Below, in pieces: positions 33,068-42,487 of a DNA stretch of 64,000 bases. This stretch comes from Pyxidicoccus trucidator (GTDB lineage: Bacteria; Myxococcota; Myxococcia; Myxococcales; Myxococcaceae). The notes under the pieces were generated by a model. It worked only from the letters and a program-made list of their open reading frames with translations, was not told the DNA's origin and searched no databases. The stretch lies in NCBI RefSeq assembly GCF_010894435.1, contig NZ_JAAIXZ010000019.1, forward strand, positions 1 to 64,000, read 5' to 3'. The position numbers and the translations under genes are program-made. Within the stretch, counting starts at the first letter, position 1. Each line of letters starts with the position of its first letter.

Positions 33068-33946
33068 TCAGGCCCGCTGGCTCTTGAGCCGAGCCAGCTC
33101 GGCCTGGGCCTTCTTGAGCTGCTGCTGGACGTCTTCGCGGAGGCGCTGCTCTTCTTCGCGGAGGCGCCTCTCTTCTTCGCGGAGGCGCTGCTCCTGGGCC
33201 AGGCGCTGCTCCGTCACTTCGCGGAGCCGGGCCTCCTTCTTCAGGCTGCGTGCCCTGCTCGTCGCGCGCCGCTTCAGGCCGTCCGCCAGCTTTCGCAGTT
33301 GGTCGATGAGCTCTGCCGACTCGGGAAGCTGGACGTTGTTCTCGTAGAAGCGCAGCCGGTCTCCTTCCACCTGGAGCTCCAGCCCGAGCCGCTCCGAGGG
33401 GAACCGGCCGTCCACGGATTGGATGGGGACATACTCCCGCGCCCCGGGCGCCGCGAGCCGGTAGCCCCAGAGCCGCTGCTTCCCACCGTCGTAGATAAAA
33501 TACTCGGGGATTCGCAGCCGGGAGTAGCGGGCCACGTTCTTCTCCGCGTCCTTCTTGCGACGCCCTCCCACGTGCACCTCGAGCACGAAGTCGAGGCCCT
33601 TGCCCTCCGCGGACACCATCCACTTGCCGCGCTCGTGCGGCTCGGCATCCAGCACCACCAGCAGGTCCGGGGCGAAGCGGCGCTCGTCGGGGTAGTAGAC
33701 GGGCAGCTCGGACGCCAGGTAGACGCGGCGGCCCTCGCGGCCGAAGTGGCCCTTGAGAGTGTCGAGCGCGCGGACCTTGGGCAGGAAGTGCTGGTCCCCC
33801 TCGGGCGGAGACAGCTCCGCGTCTGTCACCACGTTCGGAAGGGCCGCGACTACCCGGGCCTGCTCTTCGGGCGTCAGCGCGTCCCACTCCGCCTGGGAGG
33901 GGGCACGGGGGTATTTGTCTCCGCGCTTCTCCGAATTGTGCCTCAT
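33068..33946 (-). CDS. Uma2-family (DUF820) nuclease-fold protein with coiled coil
   Basis: 292 residues. The first 210 residues follow the Uma2 pattern, a PD-(D/E)xK nuclease fold abundant in cyanobacteria and myxobacteria: YYPDERRFAPDLLVVLD near 80, then DFVLEVHVGGRRKKDAEKN near 115, and YSRLRIPEYFIYD near 137. The first acidic residue and the E-x-H position are present, but the usual catalytic Lys is not placed canonically, so activity is uncertain. Residues 225-290 form a long coiled coil of repeated RLREEE/RLAQEQ units. The start (MRHNSEKRG) was chosen because the upstream extension is unlike the family. It lies downstream of, and on the same strand as, the helicase gene, 274 bases away. 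Confidence 0.78.
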   Translation of the reverse strand: MRHNSEKRGDKYPRAPSQAEWDALTPEEQARVVAALPNVVTDAELSPPEGDQHFLPKVRALDTLKGHFGREGRRVYLASELPVYYPDERRFAPDLLVVLDAEPHERGKWMVSAEGKGLDFVLEVHVGGRRKKDAEKNVARYSRLRIPEYFIYDGGKQRLWGYRLAAPGAREYVPIQSVDGRFPSERLGLELQVEGDRLRFYENNVQLPESAELIDQLRKLADGLKRRATSRARSLKKEARLREVTEQRLAQEQRLREEERRLREEEQRLREDVQQQLKKAQAELARLKSQRA

Positions 33947-34220
33947 GGGAGAAGCGTGCGGCAGCCTACCCTGGAGGTCAACTCCCCGCCGTGTGACTGT
34001 CAGCCTCTCGACCTGCTCCCCTGCGACGTCTTCCGCCTCCACTCCCGCCATGCGCTCTCTCGCCCCTATCCCTGTGCCCTCGTGGAGCAGCAGGGCAGAG
34101 CAAGAGGTGGGCCGAGGTGTGAGCGCTCCAGGTCGGGAGTACGGCACCTTCGGAAGCAGGGCGTCCGACCGTATCCAGGGCGAGACGGGAGTCCATAGGG
34201 AGAGGCCGCTGCGGTGCGAC

Positions 34221-36998
34221 TCAGGAGGTGCCTCCCAGCCTTCCGATAGCCCGCGGCAGCAGGTGCGACTCCAACCAGCGCACGTTGAGCACCTCCAGCA
34301 CCGGGCGCCACGCCTCGGTGCCATCCGGCAGGGCCACCCGGAGGCTCAAGTCCGGGTTGGGGACGTAGTGCCCCAGCCGCTCGCGCCGCCACAGCCTCCG
34401 GGAAGAGGGGTAGTTGCTGGACACCTCGCTGCGGGAGAGGACGTGGTTGAGATAGGTCCGCTTGCGCCGGGACTCGCGGACCACCACCTCCGGGAAGTGC
34501 TCGAAGGGTGGACGGCTCACCCTCGCCGCCGTCCAGCCCGTGTAGCGGGCCGTGCGCGCAGGGTAGGAGAGGCACCACTCCGCCATCAGGTGGTGGAAGA
34601 GGAAGTACTCCCCCTGCTCACGCCCCACCTGCACCAGGCGCCCCTCCACCTGCACGTCGAAGGACGGCGGGGCGAGCAAGTCGTAGATGGCGCCGAAGCT
34701 GGACCGCACGAAGGCAGCGTCCGCGTAGGCCCGGCGCAGGGCCCAGTGCAGCGGCAGGTGCCCCAGCAAGTCGCGCGCATCCAACCGCGCGCCCCGGGCC
34801 AGCAGCGCCTCCACCAGGGGAAGGTTGCCCGCCGCGGCAGCCATCATCAGGGGCGTGAGGTCGAAGGGCGTGCGGAAGTCCACCCCGTGCTTTTCCGTCT
34901 GCCAGAGGAGGTCCTTCTGCTGCTTCGCCTCGTACGGCTTGAGGGTGCGGTGGACAATCTGGGCGGACCACGGTGCGAAGTCTTCGGAGGGACGGAACCC
35001 CACCTCCTGCTGCAGTCGCCTGGCGAGCGCGCCCTCCTCATGGAAGCCCGCGAACTCGTAGAGCTGCTGGCGCGCCTTCTGGGAGACGCCCTTCGGGTCC
35101 AGCGCCTTGTTCGCCAGCTGGCGCACGCCCTCCCCGTCCAGCACCGCCCAGGGCACCGGCTGGAGGTGGAGCACCGCCGTGCGGATGGCCTCGGCCTGCT
35201 CCAGCTTGCCCTGCTGCTCCAGGCGCCTTGCCTCCCGCTGCCACTCCTCTACCGAGGAGCGCGCAGGCGCCACGGCGCCCACGGGCTCTCCGAAGGAGAC
35301 TTCCAGACGCGCCAGGAGCGGATGGGCCGGGTCGTCCTCCACCAGCCACACGTTGAGCACCGCGCGGGTGAGGGCGACATAGAGCGCGTTGACGTAGAAC
35401 TTGAACGCCTCGAGCGAGCGGTCCGCCTTGTCCTTCGCCCGGCGGTAGTCCAGCGACTCACGGCGCATGTCCTCGTCGGTGACGCCCTCCACCAGCTCGG
35501 CGAAGACGCGCCGCTCGGAGCTGACGACGCGGTAGAGGATGATGTTCTCGTACTCGAGCCCCTTGGCCTCCTGCACGGAGAAGACGAGCGGGGTGCGGAA
35601 GCAGGCGCGCGCCTCGGCCTTGTGCTCCTCGCGGAGCACCACCACCGCGGTCCGCACGGAGCCCCGCGTCCTGGCGTCCAGCTCCGCCACGGCGGGCGAG
35701 CCCGCGCGGATGCCGCGCACCTCGCCCCGCACGCCCTCCACCGCCCGCATCAGGTAGGTGCTCTCGCGGTCCACCGAGCTGAAGCGCGCGTGCTTGAGCT
35801 TGAGCACCGCATTGGCCGTCGCGGTGACGGCCTCGCTGTTGCGGTAGCTCACGTCCAGCACGGCGATGTCGCGCCCCTCGTCCAGCCCCAGGCCCTGCCA
35901 GAAGAGCGTCTTGACCTTCGCCCAGGAGAAGAAGTTGGGGTGGACCACCTGGTGGGCGTCTCCGCCCACGATGAAGTGGCCGGGGGACTTGAGGGACTTG
36001 AGCACCAGCGCGAGCTGCACGGGTGTCAGGTCCTGCACCTCGTCGACGACGACGAAGTCGTAGCGGGGCGACAGCTTCGCCAGCCACGCGTGGGCGACGA
36101 GGTTGGGCTCATACAGGCCGGACTCGTCCAGCCAGCGGCGCCACGCGGGCAGCAGCGCGTACAGCTCCGCGCGCTGCTCGGGGCTGAAGATGGACTGGCG
36201 CACGCCCACGTCCTGATAGGCCTCGGCGGAGAGGGGACCTTCCGGGGCCGCGGTGATGACGCCGCGCAGCTCCTCGAAGCACGGGTGCGCGTCGGTGAAC
36301 TTGAGCCGGGAGCGGTGGCGCTCGAACCAGGCGCGGAAGTCGCGGAAGGTGACGGGCCGGCCAGGAGGCACCTCCACGGACTCGAGCAGCTGGCCGTAGC
36401 TGAGGAAGTCCGCCTCCTGCTCCCCCGGGTCCCAGTCGTGGGCCACGTAGAGGCCCCGCGCCGTCTGGGCCAGCCATGCGGACTCGGTGACGTAGGCCAC
36501 GCGGCCGGGCTGGTGGCGCAGCTTCTGGAGCAGGAGCGCCGTCTTGCCGCTTCCGGCCGAGCCCACCAGCACCAGCGGGGGCCTGCGGCGCAGCACCTCG
36601 TCCTGGGCGTCGTCGAAGGAGAGCGGCTTGTCGAGCAGGTGGAAGGTGGAGCGGGTGGGATGCACGTAGCGTGCGGGCTCCGCGTCCAGCGATGAGGAGG
36701 CTTCCAGGGCCGCCTCCAGCTTCGCCTCGTCCACCTGTGCGCCCCGCAGGAAGCGCGACTTCGCGTAGTCGTGGTGGGGGATGACCTCCAGCGCGAGGCA
36801 GACAGTTTCTCCGCGCGAGCGCACGAAGCGCAGGAGCAGCCGCGAGGCGTCGTCCAGCTTCGCGCGGTAGTAGGGCCCCACGTGCAGCTTCTTCACGTCC
36901 GGACCGCGGAAGTCGTCGCGCTCGATGGCCGCGCGAACCTTGTCGACCTTGGCGCCCAGGGCACCCGGGTCCAGTCCTTCGTAGGTGAGGAAGCGCAT
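34221..36998 (-). CDS. UvrD-type helicase with RelE-like N-terminus and ankyrin repeats
   Basis: 925 residues. Residues 1-85 resemble RelE/ParE toxins (KKLHVGPYYRAKLDDASRLLLRF, then LALEVIPHHDYAKSRF). A superfamily 1 motor follows: Walker A GSAGSGKT (145-152), motif II VVVDEVQDLTP near 317, motif III-like HFIVGGDAHQVV, motif IV-type SYRNSEAV near 380, and motif VI YVALTRAVLNVWLV near 545. Around residues 705-755 at least one clear ankyrin repeat (TPLMMAAAAGNLPLVEALLARGA) and a second weaker one precede a C-terminal domain of about 170 residues rich in Arg and Trp. The start is the ATG where RelE similarity begins. Helicases with a RelE-like N-terminus are known; the ankyrin addition is unusual. 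A defence or stress role is inferred. Confidence 0.82.
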   Translation of the reverse strand: MRFLTYEGLDPGALGAKVDKVRAAIERDDFRGPDVKKLHVGPYYRAKLDDASRLLLRFVRSRGETVCLALEVIPHHDYAKSRFLRGAQVDEAKLEAALEASSSLDAEPARYVHPTRSTFHLLDKPLSFDDAQDEVLRRRPPLVLVGSAGSGKTALLLQKLRHQPGRVAYVTESAWLAQTARGLYVAHDWDPGEQEADFLSYGQLLESVEVPPGRPVTFRDFRAWFERHRSRLKFTDAHPCFEELRGVITAAPEGPLSAEAYQDVGVRQSIFSPEQRAELYALLPAWRRWLDESGLYEPNLVAHAWLAKLSPRYDFVVVDEVQDLTPVQLALVLKSLKSPGHFIVGGDAHQVVHPNFFSWAKVKTLFWQGLGLDEGRDIAVLDVSYRNSEAVTATANAVLKLKHARFSSVDRESTYLMRAVEGVRGEVRGIRAGSPAVAELDARTRGSVRTAVVVLREEHKAEARACFRTPLVFSVQEAKGLEYENIILYRVVSSERRVFAELVEGVTDEDMRRESLDYRRAKDKADRSLEAFKFYVNALYVALTRAVLNVWLVEDDPAHPLLARLEVSFGEPVGAVAPARSSVEEWQREARRLEQQGKLEQAEAIRTAVLHLQPVPWAVLDGEGVRQLANKALDPKGVSQKARQQLYEFAGFHEEGALARRLQQEVGFRPSEDFAPWSAQIVHRTLKPYEAKQQKDLLWQTEKHGVDFRTPFDLTPLMMAAAAGNLPLVEALLARGARLDARDLLGHLPLHWALRRAYADAAFVRSSFGAIYDLLAPPSFDVQVEGRLVQVGREQGEYFLFHHLMAEWCLSYPARTARYTGWTAARVSRPPFEHFPEVVVRESRRKRTYLNHVLSRSEVSSNYPSSRRLWRRERLGHYVPNPDLSLRVALPDGTEAWRPVLEVLNVRWLESHLLPRAIGRLGGTS

Positions 36999-37533
36999 GG
37001 TGTCTCCACGGTGGCCGAGGCGGCCCGTCCGGGGGCGCCCCGGAACCGCGCCTCGGTTGTCATCGCGTCCCACTCCGACGGGAGGGGAGACGTTTCCGCG
37101 CCGCGCCGGCCCGGGCATCGTGGAAGAAACGTGCGATGGATTACCCGTTGGGTCAACCCCCATGTTGGTTACCCTGCCGGTCATGCCCGGTTGACCGCAA
37201 TGAGGCCCAAAGCTGGGTTCCATGGCGCCCCCACCCGCGCCACGCTCCACGCCCCGTCGGCGCCCCGAGGCAAGACAGCACCGGTGACGCCGAGCGCCCC
37301 GACATGACGAACCGCTCCAGAACTTCGGATGCGAGGACGTCCGGTGTCCGGGGATTGGAGCGGTCCACCGCCAGTCCAGCCAACTTCGCGCCCGAGGCGG
37401 CGCCCGTCGCCACGGTCCATCATCGCTCCACTCCGTGTCGCCCTGAGCCTCCGACCGCCGCCAGCTTGCGTCGGACCGGAAGGGGAACCTCTGCCTTTCA
37501 TGCCCCCTGCTGGGGGTTCCCCAGGAGGCGGGT
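36999..37533. other. Non-coding divergent region between helicase and toxin operon
   Basis: 535 bases. It holds an inverted repeat GGTCAACC (37151-37158) / GGTTGACC (37189-37196) with 30 bases between arms, in a relatively AT-rich patch suited to a promoter. TTGACC on the minus strand overlaps the first arm. No credible gene. Confidence 0.4.
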
Positions 37534-38955
37534 ATGTCGCTGAAGCGAAGCTGGACCGCGCTGTTGCTGCCACTGCTGCTGTCCCCGGTGCCAGGCTGGG
37601 CGACGGAGTCCGCGGTGAAGCAGGCGGCCGACGAGGACGACGCCCTCGTCGGGAAGCCGGCCCCTCCGTCCAGCGGAAGTGCTCCGCTCCTTCCCACCCC
37701 GGCGGCCCCCGGTCGGAGGTGGGGCTACGTGCTTCGTCTGGAAGCCACGACGCTGGCCCTGCTGCCCCGACACGGCGCGGGAGAAACAGCAGGCTTCGTG
37801 CAACTGGAGCCCACGCTGGTGCTGGACGGTGGCGAGAAGCTGGGCCTCAGCGTGGGTGCGCCGGTGCGACTGCGCGCATGGGGTGGCGAGAAGGCCGCGA
37901 GCATCGTGCGGAAGGAAGATTGGGACACCCTCTCCGACTGGGGCCAGTGGGTGCGCTTCCTCACTCTGGGAAACGAGTCGTCCCCTGTCGCGCTGTGGGC
38001 CGGCTCCCTGGACATCTACAGCCTCCTGTCCGGACACCTGGTGCGGCACTACTCCAACCGCGCCAACCCGGACTACCACCCAGCCGGAGCAGTCCTCACC
38101 GGCACGCTGGGGCCCTTCTACGCCGAGGCCTTCACGTCGGATGTGCTCGGGGCGCGGCTCATGGGCGCGGAGGTCGAAGTGGACGTGGAGCACGTCCTAT
38201 CGGGACGACCTCCGCAACCCGGGCGCTACACGCTGGCGTTGTCAGCGGTGCATGACTGGGGACGGGCAGGCGGTACGGCCCGACCCGTGACGCTGGCGCA
38301 TCTGGACAGCACGGCGGTGGTGCTGGTTCGGCGGGACAAGGACCTCGGCTTCGAGGCGCAGGTGTTCGCCGGGTGGGGAGGACGCCCGGGTGTGGGTGGC
38401 GCGTGGGGAGCGGTGGCCGGGGTGGGCGCGGACGTGGTGTCACCGACGCTGGACCTGCTTGCACGGCTGGAGGCGCGCCGTCAGCACGGAGGCTTCCGCC
38501 AGGGGTACTTCGGTCCGGACTACGAGCTGGCGCGCTTCCAGGTCGCGGGCGCCTCCGCTCCGTCGTTGGCGGATGCGTCCTTTCCGGAAGGGTACTCCGC
38601 CTATGGCGAGTTGGTGGTGGGCTGGGACGCGGTGCATCGAGTCGCTGAGGTGCGACGTCACCTGCACCTCGTGTTGGCCGTGGAAGCATTCAGCTCGGGC
38701 CGCGTGGACGCGGATGGGCGCTTCGCGGTGCAGCTCCTCAACCGAAATCTCGGGGTGGCACTGCGAGGCGTAGCAGTGGGACTGCGCCAGCCAGGAACGC
38801 GCTACCTGACTTCGGGCGAGGTGCGCTGGCGCCTTTTCGGAGGAGCACTGTACGTCGTGGGCCAGGGCGGCACGTTGCTGTACCCGACGGTGGACGGGAC
38901 GCTGCGCCCTGGGGCCTTTGCCTCGTTCGGCATGGGGGCGGACAATGCGCGCTGA
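37534..38955 (+). CDS. Predicted outer-membrane beta-barrel protein of toxin operon
   Basis: 473 residues with a signal peptide (hydrophobic 8-21, WATE cleavage site). After a Pro/Ser-rich linker (35-60) the sequence alternates short polar and aromatic strands and ends in a barrel-like series (YLTSGEVRWRLFGGALYVVGQGG), suggesting 12-16 strands. The extreme C-terminus (GADNAR) lacks the usual terminal aromatic residue. Its last 11 bases overlap the start of the lipoprotein gene, so production of the two is linked. A role in displaying or transferring the lipoprotein is inferred from context only; no family was recognised. Confidence 0.72.
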   Translation: MSLKRSWTALLLPLLLSPVPGWATESAVKQAADEDDALVGKPAPPSSGSAPLLPTPAAPGRRWGYVLRLEATTLALLPRHGAGETAGFVQLEPTLVLDGGEKLGLSVGAPVRLRAWGGEKAASIVRKEDWDTLSDWGQWVRFLTLGNESSPVALWAGSLDIYSLLSGHLVRHYSNRANPDYHPAGAVLTGTLGPFYAEAFTSDVLGARLMGAEVEVDVEHVLSGRPPQPGRYTLALSAVHDWGRAGGTARPVTLAHLDSTAVVLVRRDKDLGFEAQVFAGWGGRPGVGGAWGAVAGVGADVVSPTLDLLARLEARRQHGGFRQGYFGPDYELARFQVAGASAPSLADASFPEGYSAYGELVVGWDAVHRVAEVRRHLHLVLAVEAFSSGRVDADGRFAVQLLNRNLGVALRGVAVGLRQPGTRYLTSGEVRWRLFGGALYVVGQGGTLLYPTVDGTLRPGAFASFGMGADNAR

Positions 38956-41155
38956 CTCCATGCCGCGCGCGTGGGCGCTGCTGTGCTGTGCAACATGGCT
39001 CGCCGCTGGCTGTGCGACGCGGGCTCCGCTACCCGGCCGTGCATGGGACCAGGCTCCGCGCCCCACACAGGTCCTGCGGAACACGACGGGCGGAGTCCTT
39101 CAGGACGGGGCGTCCTCCTCCTCGTCCGTGGATTCACCTCCTTCAGGACGACTCCGCCGCCGGCGCGCGCCGACGCAGGTGCAGGGCTCGGCCGTCGCCG
39201 CGTCGAGCCCAGCCAACGAGGCGAGCGAGGAGGACTCCACCCACGCGAGCCAGCCCCTTCCTCCGGGCTGGCCCCAGCTGACTTCCAGCGAGGAGGTGCT
39301 CGCTCGCTTCCTGGAGTGCACTTCGCCCGCGGACTTCGTCGCCTTGCAACGCACCGTCGACATGCCCAGGTGGATGGAGAGCCTGAAGGATTGGGACGCG
39401 GTCCGGCTGGGTGCCCTGGGTCCGCTGCTCCATGCGGATGCCGCCGAAGTCCTCCAGCGCAAGCGCGCCTCCTTTCTCGTCACATCCACCGAGCAATACG
39501 GCGTCGAGCTGGCCGAGGTGTTCGCCCTCTTCATCCTCCACTCCGCCTTCGACGACGACTTGCGGAACCTGCTGGAGCAGCTCGCACGGAACAAGCAACT
39601 GACCGAAGCGCTGGGGATGATGGCCACCGTCCGCGAGGAGTTGCAGCGGCGAGGCCTCGACCTCTCGGAGTACCCGGACCGAGCCGAGCAAGCCGATGAC
39701 GCGCTCCGGGGCCTTGGCCGCGCCGCCCGGGACGCCCTCGCCACCATCCCCCTCGTCGCCGAGCCCCGGTACACGGACTTCGCAGCGAAGCGCGGGCAAC
39801 TGCCGCCTCCCTACCAGGAGGCCCTTCACGAGGTGGAGCGGGCGCTGATGGCACGGCACCATGCGCCAGGAAACGTGGCCCTGGGGAGCTTTGACGCGCT
39901 GACGTTCGGCGTGCCCATGGGCTTCTACCACCTGGCCTCCGGGACGGGCCAAGGAGCGGCTTCGCTGGCCCAGGGCAGGTATGAGCAGGCCACCCGTGAG
40001 CTCGCTCCAGCGGCGCTGATGGTGGGCCTGTACGCGGGCGGGAAGGGCGCTCGCCACCTCTCCGCAACCACGGGCACCGCACGAGGAGCACTGCCACAGC
40101 TCCGGCTGCCGGCGATGGAGCTGGGTGCGCTGAAGGCGGTGGTGGACCGACTGGGCGCACGACTGGGAATTGACGCCGCACCCGAGCTGCTCCGGTACCT
40201 CCAGGCCAGTCGTGAGGCCGGCCTTCTCATGGCCGAGGGTGGCGAGGCCGCCGCGGTGGCCCTGTACCAGACTCGCGGCAACGTACCGAAGGCCCGGCAC
40301 GCCGTGCTGGCGGAAGCGAAATCCCACGACACGGGGACCGGCTCGACCCGGGCGGGCATGGAGAAGAACAGCGGAGGTGTGGCCTCCGTGGTGCGTGAGG
40401 CGGCGGGCTTCGAGCGGGAGGCGGTGGCGGCCAAATGGCTCCAGGCGGAGCTGGAGGCGCCAGGCCCACGCCTGTCCAGGGAGGTGCACCTGCTGGAGCA
40501 ACAGCGTCCCTCGCTGGACGCACCGCCGCCGGGAGTGCCCGAGGGCTCGGGGCTCTGGAGCGAGTACGTGACGTACCGGGAGAAGCGGCTCGGTGAGTTG
40601 AAGCGGGGTGAGCCTGTCGACGGACCGCTGCGCTGGGAAGCCTACGAGCCGATGCGCGGGCAGTTCGCCCGCGGGCTGGACTTCGAGCGCACCATGGTGG
40701 CGAGGTTGCGCGCGGACGCGGCCCTTCCCCGGGCGCAGCGCAGGTGGCTCAAGGACTTCGAGCAGCCCCGCATCGAAACGCACGTGGGCGTGGCGAAGGC
40801 GGACGTTGCCGGTGTCCGCTACGCGGATGGGCTCGTCATCGAGGAGAAGCCGCCCCCTGGCACGCCACTCCGCGTGGAGACTTTCAGCTTCAAGAGCCGT
40901 AACTTCAAGTCGATGGATCCGGACGACGTGAGGGTGCAGATAAGGGCTGACGCAAGCACTGCCCTGAAACACTACGGCAGGACGCTGAACATCCGGCGTC
41001 GCGCGCTGGGACTCACCGACGTCGAGGTTCAGGTCCAAAGGGTGCGACTCATCTACGAGGGTGGCGAGCTCAGGCCCGCCAATCCGCTCGTGTCGAAGGC
41101 CGCCATCGACATGGTCGAGAGGAGTGTCAAGGAAGTGGAGGTCTCCTTCCAATGA
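38945..41155 (+). CDS. Large lipoprotein, candidate polymorphic toxin
   Basis: 736 residues. A lipoprotein signal with lipobox LAAGC is followed by a Ser/Thr/Arg linker, a helical middle (100-330), a hydrophobic Gly/Ala-rich patch near 305-350 (GFYHLASGTGQGAASLAQG), and a charged C-terminal region. The last 150 residues contain VGVAKADVAGVRYADGLVIEEK...ETFSFKSRNF (near 615-650), whose D...E-x-K spacing resembles restriction-endonuclease-fold toxins; this is inference. The gene overlaps both neighbours (ATG inside the barrel gene's end; stop TGA inside the next ATG), the usual layout of toxin/immunity pairs. Myxobacterial SitA toxins are lipoproteins delivered by outer membrane exchange and have this build. 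ATG 38960 is an alternative start. Confidence 0.72.
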   Translation: MRADSMPRAWALLCCATWLAAGCATRAPLPGRAWDQAPRPTQVLRNTTGGVLQDGASSSSSVDSPPSGRLRRRRAPTQVQGSAVAASSPANEASEEDSTHASQPLPPGWPQLTSSEEVLARFLECTSPADFVALQRTVDMPRWMESLKDWDAVRLGALGPLLHADAAEVLQRKRASFLVTSTEQYGVELAEVFALFILHSAFDDDLRNLLEQLARNKQLTEALGMMATVREELQRRGLDLSEYPDRAEQADDALRGLGRAARDALATIPLVAEPRYTDFAAKRGQLPPPYQEALHEVERALMARHHAPGNVALGSFDALTFGVPMGFYHLASGTGQGAASLAQGRYEQATRELAPAALMVGLYAGGKGARHLSATTGTARGALPQLRLPAMELGALKAVVDRLGARLGIDAAPELLRYLQASREAGLLMAEGGEAAAVALYQTRGNVPKARHAVLAEAKSHDTGTGSTRAGMEKNSGGVASVVREAAGFEREAVAAKWLQAELEAPGPRLSREVHLLEQQRPSLDAPPPGVPEGSGLWSEYVTYREKRLGELKRGEPVDGPLRWEAYEPMRGQFARGLDFERTMVARLRADAALPRAQRRWLKDFEQPRIETHVGVAKADVAGVRYADGLVIEEKPPPGTPLRVETFSFKSRNFKSMDPDDVRVQIRADASTALKHYGRTLNIRRRALGLTDVEVQVQRVRLIYEGGELRPANPLVSKAAIDMVERSVKEVEVSFQ

Positions 41156-42486
41156 AGTTGGTGACCCTTCAGGACTTGAACGTAACGGACAACCTGACGC
41201 TGTTCTTCGACGGCGCACTCGCCGGGAAGTCCTCCCTGGAGCACGAACTGGAGCCCTTCCTCCAAGCGCTTGAGGAGCACGCGGGCGAGTGGATGCCCGA
41301 CATCGCCAAGGGCAAGCGAAAGCGCAAATACTCCCGGGAATCCTTCTGGAGGGCGTTTGAGGAGCGCCGCGCCGAATATGGGTCCATCGTCGGGCTCTTC
41401 CACACGAAGTTTCCCAAGGCTGCGTTGACGTTCGACCTGGGACTGTCGCTTGAGCCACCCGAGATCAACATCTTGCTCGAGGTCCAGCCCCTCTCCTTCT
41501 TCACGGAGCCGGAGCGCTGCCGGAAGTTCATTGAGCTGGTCCGCGCCTGGACCTCCCTCTATCCGACTCCCCACGCTGCGGCCCACAGCACGGCGGACAT
41601 GCAGCTGGCGGACGCCCCCAGTTACGGCCGCGATGCCGAGACCCGCCGCGCCAACGGCTTCGACACCATCTACGAGGTCTTCTGGCTCAACGTCTTCGGG
41701 CCGAAGCTGGTGGAAGCCGTCGGCCGCGAGCGCATGCTGTCCACGCCCGCCCACCGGGTGGAGGCGCTCCCCAATGGCTCCATCCTCCTGGTGACCTGGC
41801 CCAACGCGGCGGACTTCGCCAGCGACGAAGCACGCATGGCCCAGGCCCGCGCGCACGTCCACCTCCGGCCGGACCTCGACTTCGACACCGTGCTGCGCAC
41901 CCTGCGCGAGCGCAGCGCCACGCTGGTCCCCGTCGAGCCCCGCTTCCACCCGGACGTGGCGCCCCTGCTCTCCCGCCTGCCGGATGACGTCGCCATCAGC
42001 AACCGCCAGCGGAGGATTGCCGAGCTCAACGCCTGGCACCCACCCGAGCCGGAGGAGTGGCTCCCCGCCAGTCTTCCCCCGGACGTGGACGACCCGGGCC
42101 TGGTCCGCAAGCACTACGCCTACCTGGCCGAGCACCTCGTGGCGCTCCTGCATACGCCGGTGCCCTCGGTCTTCGAGGCCACCTCCGAGTCGCTGACGGA
42201 CGTCGACTTCCACTTCTGGAGCGAGAACTTCCCGGAGGTCTTCGAGCGACAGAAAATCGACGCGAGCGCGGTGCCCGCGGTAGGTGCGTACCTGGGCGAG
42301 GTGCTGGTGCGAAACCTGGGCGGACAGTGGATTCCGCGCCAGAAGCTCGAGGAAGCGCAGGTGCGCGTCGGCAACCGCGTCTGGCTCCCCTTCGTCCGGG
42401 CCCACCGCTACATGCGCTCACGCCAGGCGCTGCTGGACTTCTCCCTCACCCAGCTCTACCGCGTCGCCGAGCGTCACCGCGCCTGA
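41152..42486 (+). CDS. Candidate immunity protein of the lipoprotein toxin operon
   Basis: 444 residues, cytosolic, no signal. The first 280 residues (LTLFFDGAL near 15, EVFWLNVFGPKLVEAVGRERML near 178, ALPNGSILLVTWP near 206, ARAHVHLRPDL near 234) resemble immunity-type proteins often annotated beside myxobacterial toxins. The last 110 residues (YLGEVLVRNLGGQWIPR, then VWLPFVRAHRYMRSR) look like a second, separate domain. Its ATG overlaps the toxin stop by four bases (ATGA), so the two are made together in fixed ratio. Immunity is inferred from layout; the family call is by eye. Confidence 0.65.
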   Translation: MKLVTLQDLNVTDNLTLFFDGALAGKSSLEHELEPFLQALEEHAGEWMPDIAKGKRKRKYSRESFWRAFEERRAEYGSIVGLFHTKFPKAALTFDLGLSLEPPEINILLEVQPLSFFTEPERCRKFIELVRAWTSLYPTPHAAAHSTADMQLADAPSYGRDAETRRANGFDTIYEVFWLNVFGPKLVEAVGRERMLSTPAHRVEALPNGSILLVTWPNAADFASDEARMAQARAHVHLRPDLDFDTVLRTLRERSATLVPVEPRFHPDVAPLLSRLPDDVAISNRQRRIAELNAWHPPEPEEWLPASLPPDVDDPGLVRKHYAYLAEHLVALLHTPVPSVFEATSESLTDVDFHFWSENFPEVFERQKIDASAVPAVGAYLGEVLVRNLGGQWIPRQKLEEAQVRVGNRVWLPFVRAHRYMRSRQALLDFSLTQLYRVAERHRA

Positions 42487-42487
42487 C

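Noticed and set aside
33753-36695. 980-codon plus-strand open frame opposite the helicase
   Set aside because: Antisense shadow without domains; the helicase motifs lie on the minus strand.
36999-37697. Upstream extension of the helicase frame by 233 codons
   Set aside because: It overlaps the divergent barrel-protein gene and has no similarity to known domains; RelE-like sequence begins at the chosen ATG.
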